Shown piece by piece: positions 8,546 through 13,733 of a stretch of 21,494 nucleotides of DNA. Within the stretch, counting starts at the first letter, position 1; each line of letters starts with the position of its first letter. Origin of the DNA: JBBQBM01 sp964554485 (GTDB lineage: Bacteria; Patescibacteriota; Saccharimonadia; Saccharimonadales; JAGQMS01); contig CAZKOX010000014.1 in NCBI GenBank assembly GCA_964554485.1, positions 1-21,494 on the forward strand, read 5' to 3'. The notes under the pieces were generated by a model. The model made no database searches and was not told the origin of the DNA. It saw only the letters and a list, made by a program, of their open reading frames with translations. Position numbers and translations under genes: made by a program.

Positions 8546-8565
8546 AATACTTAACACGTCAAGTA
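8546..8565. promoter_or_regulatory. Predicted MarR-family operator in front of the ABC operon
   Basis: AATACTTAACACGTCAAGTA contains the imperfect palindrome TACTTAAC-ACGTCAAGTA at 8548-8565; 14 of 18 positions are symmetric. It is identical at 19 of 20 positions to a site in front of marR at 12930-12949. It lies two bases upstream of the TATAAT of the ABC operon, an ideal repressor position. Binding by the MarR protein of this window is inferred from the shared site. Confidence 0.65.
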
Positions 8566-8576
8566 TAGTAGCCGAT

Positions 8577-8777
8577 TTAGCTTATTGATCTGCAAGCGCA
8601 AAAAACTAAGCTCGAACCAATTAACGAAAATCCGACTAAATAAACCATTCGATGAGCAACTTTTACTGCCCTGTGGGTTGGCCTAATATCCTCGTAATGC
8701 AAAATAAAAGAGTCTGTTACGTGAACAGGTGGAGTTCGGTCTTTTTCCGGTCGCAAACTTTTGAGCCGTGGAAACAT
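8577..8777 (-). CDS. Possible small membrane protein, 66 residues
   Basis: Short ORF between the divergent WhiB gene and the ABC operon, same strand as the latter. The first 40 residues are basic and polar (FPRLKSLRPEKDR), followed by one hydrophobic segment at about 45-61 (MVYLVGFSLIGSSLVFC) with two cysteines near the end. This arrangement suits a tail-anchored protein with its N-terminus inside. There is no Shine-Dalgarno sequence; a TAAAAT box ends nine bases before the ATG, as in several other genes here. I recognise no family. The alternative is that this is non-coding divergent promoter DNA that happens to be open. Confidence 0.4.
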   Translation of the reverse strand: MFPRLKSLRPEKDRTPPVHVTDSFILHYEDIRPTHRAVKVAHRMVYLVGFSLIGSSLVFCACRSIS

Positions 8778-8786
8778 TGTGTTCTT

Positions 8787-8792
8787 ATTTTA
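8787..8792 (-). promoter_or_regulatory. Possible -10 box of the 66-residue ORF
   Basis: TAAAAT on the minus strand, nine bases before the ATG at 8777. It is the main support for that ORF being expressed. Confidence 0.3.
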
Positions 8793-8876
8793 GTTGTCTT
8801 TAAGCATTAGAGCAAACGACTATTTTAAGTATAAAAAAATTCAAGCCAGTGAAGATAATATTACTACAACACCATC

Positions 8877-8885
8877 TGCTATGAT
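8877..8885 (+). promoter_or_regulatory. Extended -10 promoter of the WhiB-domain gene (leaderless)
   Basis: TGCTATGAT is a TGn extended -10 with hexamer TATGAT (five of six consensus bases). Six bases separate it from the ATG at 8892. There is no Shine-Dalgarno sequence, so the mRNA most likely starts at the AUG. Confidence 0.6.
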
Positions 8886-8891
8886 TAGCCA

Positions 8892-10229
8892 ATGGCATTT
8901 CTAGAAGAGACCGATTTTGAACGCGACACCCAACCAACACTCGTAGACAGACTACCCGACGGAAAGGTAGGTTTTATGGGACAAGCAGTCATAAACCTAG
9001 CCGATCTTAAGTATAGGAATAGTCAGGTCGAGGAAGCATGCCTAGAAAGTACAACTGAAGTTAGGTTCTCGACCCATGAGCCTGTACTTACAATTGGCGA
9101 TTCCTCAAAAAGATTCTCTAGCTCCGTAGCAAGATTACTAGGCAGCATGGTAGATCTGGGTGTAGAACTTCGGCCCAATTCTGAGTTAAGAGATGAAATA
9201 GCGAAAGCTTATGGACTTACCATAAATTCTGCTGGTTATATACTTTCAGAAGCATCGCAAACACTAAAATACTGGCGGTTTGACTCTAAAGGCGCTCTTA
9301 TCGTTGTGGAGCGTGGCTATACTGGCCTGCGCGAGGATCTAACTTTTTTACCTCAAGAAAATGTATTTCATATAGACAATCCCAAATCTTCTTTGAAAAT
9401 ACCAAAAAAGACATCCCCAGAACCCATGCCTCCGCTTGTTAAAAAACCTTATGAAATTAAAATTCGTACTATCAAACCAACTGGACAACAATATATATCC
9501 TGGTGGCCAGACCATATCTTAAATAGCGAAGGGTTATCAGCTAGCGATGATCAAGAGCCCGAAACATCTAGTTTACACACCTCTGATCACCCACAATTTG
9601 ACTTTGAAAACACACCGGAACAGGAAGATATTACAGGGAGTTTAGAAGTTGATGACGCCGAAAAAACAACCGACAATGAGTCAATCAGAGTTTTCCGAAC
9701 GACCGATGTATTTACGCAAGCAGCCATGACTGCGGCCTTTGATTATTTCTTTAAAGGCGGAGAGATGCCTTTAGCGACAGACGCCGTAACATACAATGCC
9801 TTTCAAAAAGCCATCCAAGAAACGGGTGGAAGCGACAGCACAGAGATGTCCGGACCAGTTATAAAGTTATATTTTGGGGAAGACGAAATAAGAATGACCA
9901 GTGCTATCCGTCAAAGGATTATAGCTCTCGGTGAATCTATACATGGCGAGCGACCAAGAGAAGTAAGTCTTCGTTCCGCAACACCATCGCTAACTTTTAG
10001 CACTGCTTCAAAGGATTGGATGCAAGAAGGTGCTTGCCAAGGCTTGGACCCAAATATCTTTTATCCAGACAAAGATGCCGATGATGATTCTCCAGATGTA
10101 CGAGCCGCAAAAGCCATATGTAGTATGTGCGTCGTACAAGTTGAATGCCTTGAGTATGCTCTTAAGACTAACCAGGGGGATGGAATATGGGGTGGATTAA
10201 CTGGGCGTAATAGACGTGCGCTAAAGTGA
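8892..10229 (+). CDS. Large WhiB-domain protein (putative 4Fe-4S transcription regulator)
   Basis: A 445-residue protein whose last 70 residues are a complete WhiB domain: Trp376, Cys382, Cys410, Cys413 and Cys419 (C-X27-C-X2-C-X5-C), then the GIWGG turn at 431-435 and basic GRNRRALK at the end. WhiB proteins hold a 4Fe-4S cluster, sense redox or NO and act with the primary sigma factor; they are otherwise best known from Actinobacteria and their phages and are usually about 80-130 residues. Here about 370 residues precede the domain. Residues 80-130 look like a helix-turn-helix or winged-helix region followed by strands. Residues 195-265 are acidic, Ser/Thr-rich and probably a linker. Residues 270-350 may be a second helical domain. 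The function of the extension is unknown. The gene is monocistronic on the plus strand and divergent from the ABC side. Confidence 0.88.
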   Translation: MAFLEETDFERDTQPTLVDRLPDGKVGFMGQAVINLADLKYRNSQVEEACLESTTEVRFSTHEPVLTIGDSSKRFSSSVARLLGSMVDLGVELRPNSELRDEIAKAYGLTINSAGYILSEASQTLKYWRFDSKGALIVVERGYTGLREDLTFLPQENVFHIDNPKSSLKIPKKTSPEPMPPLVKKPYEIKIRTIKPTGQQYISWWPDHILNSEGLSASDDQEPETSSLHTSDHPQFDFENTPEQEDITGSLEVDDAEKTTDNESIRVFRTTDVFTQAAMTAAFDYFFKGGEMPLATDAVTYNAFQKAIQETGGSDSTEMSGPVIKLYFGEDEIRMTSAIRQRIIALGESIHGERPREVSLRSATPSLTFSTASKDWMQEGACQGLDPNIFYPDKDADDDSPDVRAAKAICSMCVVQVECLEYALKTNQGDGIWGGLTGRNRRALK

Positions 10230-10604
10230 AAGCTTCTCCGTCAAACACACAAACTTCAGCAAGACTTCAGCTAACCTCGCACTCCCCAGGGCAGTAACCG
10301 AAATAACATTTCCATTAAAAATACCCCATCCATAGAATGAGGTGCTTTTAATGGAGGAGCTGCCGGTTACTGCCACCGGGTCCGATTGGTTACAAATTGG
10401 GGTTCTACAGGCTTGTTTTATCTAAGAAGTTTCTTTAGCAACATTGACTTTAGATAAACAAAATATCAATGCACTGCAATTCAAAAGTCTTAATAGAATG
10501 TAGAGAATAGCTACAAACTAAGCAATCAGAAAAATAAGACCAGTTTTGCTATCTGATGTCACGAAACTGATCGCTTTAGTAATTAAACTAAAGCTGGAGC
10601 TAGA
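10230..10604 (+). other. Structured intergenic region after the WhiB-domain gene
   Basis: No convincing ORF in the first 370 bases. The stretch contains a row of inverted repeats: a long compound hairpin at 10290-10374, a 9-bp stem at 10417-10425 with 10450-10458, a 5-bp stem at 10499-10503 with 10511-10515, a 6-bp stem at 10525-10530 with 10552-10557 (or the alternative 10541-10546 with 10564-10569), and a perfect 8-bp stem at 10573-10580 with 10587-10594. This could be a structured non-coding RNA or a leader of the downstream genes. tmRNA, RNase P and SRP RNA signatures were looked for and not found. The strand is a guess. Confidence 0.45.
10290..10374. repeat. Long compound inverted repeat (hairpin), 85 bp
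   Basis: The outer arms GGCAGTAACCG (10290-10300) and CGGTTACTGCC (10364-10374) pair perfectly over 11 bp. The inner arms TCCATTAAAA (10311-10320) and TTTTAATGGA (10346-10355) pair perfectly over 10 bp. The tip ACCCCAT/ATGAGGT (10323-10329 with 10337-10343) pairs with one mismatch around a 7-base loop. The segments are separated by internal loops. No U-run follows, so a plain Rho-independent terminator is unlikely; it could be a folded RNA or a palindromic mobile remnant. Confidence 0.7.
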
Positions 10605-10766
10605 TTGCGCGCGCTAAAAGCACGGTTAACCATCGCTGAAAATTTGTTGCCGTTTAATGGGCTTGATCCGGATAACGTTCAGATCACCTCGGCCTGCTGG
10701 CGCCAACTTGTAAATGTCCATTCGTCTAGCTTAAAATTCAGCCCCGAAGTCATTATTATAACATAA
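10605..10766 (+). CDS. Possible 53-residue small protein or gene remnant upstream of the CobW-type GTPase
   Basis: Open frame with a TTG start, a GGAG ribosome-binding site five bases before it (10596-10599), and TAA at 10764-10766. The composition looks protein-like, including LRALKARLTIAENLLPFNGL at about residues 1-20 and SACWRQLVNVHSSSLKF at about 29-45, and local GC is higher than in the surrounding non-coding DNA. No family is recognised. It ends 42 bases before the GTPase ATG and its stop overlaps the left arm of an inverted repeat. It may be a small gene, a leader peptide or the decayed end of a lost gene. Confidence 0.3.
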   Translation: MRALKARLTIAENLLPFNGLDPDNVQITSACWRQLVNVHSSSLKFSPEVIIIT

Positions 10767-10798
10767 AAGCATTAGTATTACTACCAGTTTTATGTTAT
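10758..10798. promoter_or_regulatory. 11-bp inverted repeat spanning the promoter of the CobW-type gene
   Basis: ATAACATAAAA (10758-10768) and TTTTATGTTAT (10788-10798) are perfect inverted copies 30 bp apart centre to centre, about three helical turns. The right arm overlaps the predicted -10. This fits two operator half-sites or a hairpin; the binding protein is unknown. Confidence 0.5.
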
Positions 10799-10801
10799 GG
10801 T
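10793..10801 (+). promoter_or_regulatory. Extended -10 promoter of the CobW-type GTPase gene (leaderless)
   Basis: TGTTATGGT (TGn plus TATGGT) lies seven bases before the ATG at 10809. The spacing matches the other leaderless starts in the window and argues for 10809 rather than 10797 as the start. Confidence 0.45.
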
Positions 10802-10808
10802 ATTTGTA

Positions 10809-11810
10809 ATGAATAAAAAGATCCCCATCTTGGCACTTACTGGATTTCTAGGGTCAGGAAAAACAAGCCTACTCAACCATATCCTAAAAGAAAATCAGGG
10901 TCTAAAAATTGGAGTAATCGTCAATGATTTTGGATCGATCAATATCGACTCCTTGCTTGTTGCCCGCCAGACCGATAGCAAACTCGAACTCAGCAACGGT
11001 TGTATTTGTTGTGCCGTTGAAGACAGCGGCCTTGACGATGCTATTAGTCAGCTGGCGCACACCGGCAGCACTCTGGACTATATTGTCATTGAAGCTAGCG
11101 GACTAGCAGAACCGAAAGAACTAGTTAATATTTTGGAACAGTCGAAGAATAAGTTTGCTAGGCTTGATAGCGTCGTAGCGGTTATTGACGCCGAAAATGT
11201 CATGGAGATGAACGAAAAGCACCCTGACTTTTTCAAGCAGCTTGAAATTGCCGACATTATCATCTTGAATAAAACCGACCTGGTTAGCAAAACTAAGCTG
11301 AAGGAAATTGAAGGATACTTGGATTTTCTTGGCGTTGAGGCAAGAAAGATCAAAGCCGAATTTGGAAGAATCGACACTCGCCTACTGCTTGACGCCGACA
11401 GCTTAAAACGCCGCGAAGTAAAGAAAGGTGAGCAGGTGCCCCTAACCGACAGTCATTCTGATCATCTACACGAAACTTATCAGAAGGTCGCATTCGCCAG
11501 CACAAAACCGCTCGATCCAAAAAGTTTTGATGAATACATGCGCCTGCGTATTCCAAAAAATATTTACCGGGCAAAGGGCTTTGTTTATTTTGGAATTAAG
11601 GGTTTAGAGCAAAAGTTTATCTTTCAGCTAGTCGGCAAACGATTTACTTTAAAACTTGATGACTGGCGCGGTCAGGTGCCAAAAACCGATATCGTTTTTA
11701 TTGGCGAAAAACTCGACGAACTTAAACTCACGAGAGAAATTGAAGAACTAATCGACAAGAACCCTGATGATATTGCCGGAAACCTTTTAGACCTCAACCT
11801 CTATCGTTAG
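10809..11810 (+). CDS. COG0523 G3E-family GTPase (CobW/ZNG1-type metal chaperone)
   Basis: SIMIBI-class GTPase of 333 residues in the CobW/COG0523 group, whose members deliver metals, chiefly zinc, to target enzymes. Walker A GFLGSGKTS is at 12-20, the family metal-binding motif CICC at 65-68 in NGCICCAVE, switch-region IEASGLAEP at 94-102 and the guanine-specificity motif NKTD at 154-157. A His-rich linker HSDHLH (216-221) probably binds metal, and a CobW C-terminal domain follows at about 225-315. An upstream ATG at 10797 would add four residues but lies inside the predicted -10 box. The gene sits alone on the plus strand and its stop overlaps the stop of the convergent gene. No cobalamin or nitrile-hydratase genes are near, so a zinc-type role is more likely; the exact target is unknown. 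Confidence 0.9.
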   Translation: MNKKIPILALTGFLGSGKTSLLNHILKENQGLKIGVIVNDFGSINIDSLLVARQTDSKLELSNGCICCAVEDSGLDDAISQLAHTGSTLDYIVIEASGLAEPKELVNILEQSKNKFARLDSVVAVIDAENVMEMNEKHPDFFKQLEIADIIILNKTDLVSKTKLKEIEGYLDFLGVEARKIKAEFGRIDTRLLLDADSLKRREVKKGEQVPLTDSHSDHLHETYQKVAFASTKPLDPKSFDEYMRLRIPKNIYRAKGFVYFGIKGLEQKFIFQLVGKRFTLKLDDWRGQVPKTDIVFIGEKLDELKLTREIEELIDKNPDDIAGNLLDLNLYR

Positions 11811-12382
11811 TCCTTATTCATTACACCGTTAGGGTTGCTTACAGTTTCTTCTCCGGGCTTACTATCGTCATAACAACTATCTATAAATTCAGACGGAATG
11901 GCCAGTTCGACAAGCGTTGAACATGGAATCATTGATTGAAAACCAAGCTCTTCCCAACCAGCTGTCGTTAAATACCAGACCGTTCCCGCACCACCCATAC
12001 AGCCAACACCTCCCTTTACAAACCTTGGGCTAATTTTTGTTATGTTAAAACCGGCTCCTGAGTTTTCTTCAAAATTACAATCAAAATCATGCAACTTAGT
12101 CTTCATGTATGCAACAAATGTTTCTGGCGTTCCGACCGGCAGCAACGATTCGTCGCCTGGATATTGTAATAATAGATCGACATCCACTATTGTCTCAACT
12201 TCATTTGTAGATTTTTCTACAGTCCTAGCAACGACTTCCGTCGTAGCTTTTTGAGAACTATCATCGGTACTATCCTTGCCTTCTTGCCGACTCCAAACAA
12301 AAATACCAGCCCCAATTAACCCGAGAATTACCAGTACCACCACGACAATTAAGGCTACATTACCTGACTGCCTTTTATACAT
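11807..12382 (-). CDS. Unknown membrane-anchored extracellular protein, 191 residues
   Basis: N-terminus MYKRQSGNVALIV: a short basic stretch, then one strongly hydrophobic helix (about 7-29) and FVWSRQ. This recalls type IV pilin-like leaders, although the usual Glu at +5 is absent. An acidic Ser/Thr-rich linker (about 32-60) follows, then a globular part with five cysteines (about residues 95-180) that could form disulfides outside the membrane. No family is recognised. The ATG at 12382 is preferred over an in-frame TTG at 12406 because a TACAAT -10 box ends seven bases before the ATG and would lie inside the longer version. The stop overlaps the convergent GTPase stop by three bases. Confidence 0.75.
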   Translation of the reverse strand: MYKRQSGNVALIVVVVLVILGLIGAGIFVWSRQEGKDSTDDSSQKATTEVVARTVEKSTNEVETIVDVDLLLQYPGDESLLPVGTPETFVAYMKTKLHDFDCNFEENSGAGFNITKISPRFVKGGVGCMGGAGTVWYLTTAGWEELGFQSMIPCSTLVELAIPSEFIDSCYDDSKPGEETVSNPNGVMNKD

Positions 12383-12389
12383 AAGAATT

Positions 12390-12395
12390 ATTGTA
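12390..12395 (-). promoter_or_regulatory. -10 box of the 191-residue protein gene (leaderless)
   Basis: TACAAT on the minus strand, seven bases before the ATG at 12382, no Shine-Dalgarno sequence. It decides the start of this gene. Confidence 0.45.
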
Positions 12396-12428
12396 GCCCT
12401 CAACAAATAAAAAAACCAGCAGCGTCAG

Positions 12429-12896
12429 CTAGTCCTTATGTCGAGCACGTGTCCAATAACCATACTTAACGTTACTGACAACATAGTCACGCATCGCATC
12501 GAGCATTCCAGCAAGTTCAGCCTGCTTCTTGTCGCTCAGTGTCGCAAACATCGGCGCAAAGTGTTTCTCTAGTTCAGCCATTGCCGTACGAGCAAGTTTT
12601 TCACCCTTGGCAGTTAGCTGCGTAACACGTTGACGACGATCGTTGGATTCGCGGTGACTACTTATTAGTCCACTTACTACAAGAACATGAATTTGGCGAC
12701 TAATACTCGATTCGGTTTGACCTAAATATTCAGCTATTTCCTGTTGCTGCACGTTAGTGCGTCTTAATAGAGCCATTAATATCTTGAACTGCGAAAACCC
12801 TATCCCGAAGCGATCCTGCAAAAATAAGTCAGATTGACGATCTAGCATGAAGCTTAGATGGTGAAGGGTGAGGCCAAGACTATTATTTGTTTCCAT
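12429..12896 (-). CDS. MarR-family transcriptional regulator
   Basis: Dimeric winged-helix repressor of 155 residues, normal for MarR. Dimerisation helices lie at the N- and C-termini. The DNA-binding core spans about 30-100: QFKILMALLRR, then helix-turn-helix QQEIAEYLGQTESSISRQI (about 51-69) and the wing with RESNDRRQRVTQLT (about 82-95), whose Asp-Arg-Arg pattern is a MarR hallmark. The start is supported by AAGGAG six bases before the ATG. Its promoter carries a palindromic site also present before the ABC transporter operon, implying autorepression and control of that exporter. The ligand is unknown; MarR proteins usually answer to small phenolics, drugs or oxidants. Confidence 0.93.
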   Translation of the reverse strand: METNNSLGLTLHHLSFMLDRQSDLFLQDRFGIGFSQFKILMALLRRTNVQQQEIAEYLGQTESSISRQIHVLVVSGLISSHRESNDRRQRVTQLTAKGEKLARTAMAELEKHFAPMFATLSDKKQAELAGMLDAMRDYVVSNVKYGYWTRARHKD

Positions 12897-12917
12897 AATA
12901 TTCTCCTTATGCTTATT

Positions 12918-12946
12918 ACAATAAACCTCAATACTTAACGCGTCAA
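12918..12946 (-). promoter_or_regulatory. marR promoter
   Basis: On the minus strand TTGACG (12941-12946) and TATTGT (12918-12923) are 17 bp apart. The -35 is part of the predicted operator. An AAGGAG ribosome-binding site follows at 12903-12908. Confidence 0.5.
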
Positions 12947-12949
12947 GTA
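12930..12949. promoter_or_regulatory. Predicted MarR-family operator in front of marR
   Basis: AATACTTAACGCGTCAAGTA is a near-perfect palindrome: within 12932-12949, 16 of 18 positions are symmetric. It differs at one base from the site at 8546-8565. It covers the -35 of the marR promoter, as expected for an autorepressor. Confidence 0.7.
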
Positions 12950-12967
12950 ATTAAATAGGGGAGTGGT

Positions 12968-13732
12968 TTAGTGTTTTATTTTGGAACTTAGTTTTTGCCA
13001 GTCTTCGATGGAAAGTGTCTGAGCGCGACGCGAAGGATCGATATCAACTGATCCGAGCAATTTGTCGGCGGCCTCGGTGGAGATATGCAAACCTCCCGCT
13101 AGGGAGCTACGTAACTTCTTTCGGGGCTGTGAAAATCCAGCCTTCACCACCTGAAAAAAGTGCTTTTCGTCCCCTACTCGCGGTAATTCATAAAAATCTA
13201 GTATTAGACTTCGCGAATCAACCTTTGGTGGAGGCGAAAATAGTTTCGCTGGTACGATCTCCCCAAGATAAGTATTCGCGTAAGTTTGAACACTAACCGC
13301 AAGTAGCGACATCTCACCAGGTAGTGCCGTAACACGCTCGGCGACTTCTTTCTGGACTAGAAGTACTGCTCGAGTCGGCCGATTAGACGACTCACAAATA
13401 ATCCTAAGTAAGTGGCTCGTTAAATAATACGGAATGTTAGCGACGATTTTGTAGCCTTTTGGCAATGAATTAAAGTCAAATGTCAAAATGTTTTCAAGCC
13501 GCAAGCTAAAATCTCTTCCCGCAAACCTGTCTTGCAGTTCGCCAGCAAGTGATTCGTCCAATTCAACTGCTACTACATTTGCGCCAGCGTCTAATAGTTC
13601 GTGCGTTAGCGTACCAAGACCTGGCCCAATTTCTAAAACTACATCACCTTTTTTAATATTTGCTGATTCGACTATTGATTTAAGAGCCGATTTATCGAAC
13701 AACCAGTGTTGTCCTAATGATTTATTCGCCAT
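12968..13732 (-). CDS. rsmA: 16S rRNA dimethyladenosine transferase
   Basis: SAM-dependent methyltransferase (KsgA) that dimethylates two adjacent adenines near the 3' end of 16S rRNA during small-subunit assembly. The protein has 254 residues. Motifs: SLGQHWL at 5-11, SAM-binding EIGPGLGTLT at 34-43, catalytic NIPYYLTS at 99-106 and VQKEVAER. The ATG at 13732 is chosen because the N-terminus then matches the family (MANKSLGQ). An in-frame ATG at 13864 would add 44 residues that lie inside the upstream gene. The start is one base after the upstream stop (TAGGATG), suggesting translational coupling to the cell-wall protein gene. Confidence 0.95.
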   Translation of the reverse strand: MANKSLGQHWLFDKSALKSIVESANIKKGDVVLEIGPGLGTLTHELLDAGANVVAVELDESLAGELQDRFAGRDFSLRLENILTFDFNSLPKGYKIVANIPYYLTSHLLRIICESSNRPTRAVLLVQKEVAERVTALPGEMSLLAVSVQTYANTYLGEIVPAKLFSPPPKVDSRSLILDFYELPRVGDEKHFFQVVKAGFSQPRKKLRSSLAGGLHISTEAADKLLGSVDIDPSRRAQTLSIEDWQKLSSKIKH

Positions 13733-13733
13733 C

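Noticed and set aside
10381..10766. Possible tmRNA (ssrA), suggested by GGGGTTCTACAGGC and ACTAAGC
   Set aside because: No tRNA-like 3' end with a GGTTCGA T-arm and CCA, no tag reading frame ending in Ala-Ala-stop, and no 5' match to the conserved GGTTTCGAC element.
10230..10796. RNase P RNA or SRP RNA in the long intergenic region
   Set aside because: The conserved GAGGAAAGTCC and GGAAGGAAGCAG-type cores are absent on both strands.
12383..12406. TTG start at 12406 for the 191-residue membrane protein
   Set aside because: It would place the TACAAT -10 box within the coding region; the ATG at 12382 fits the leaderless spacing and begins right at the basic leader.
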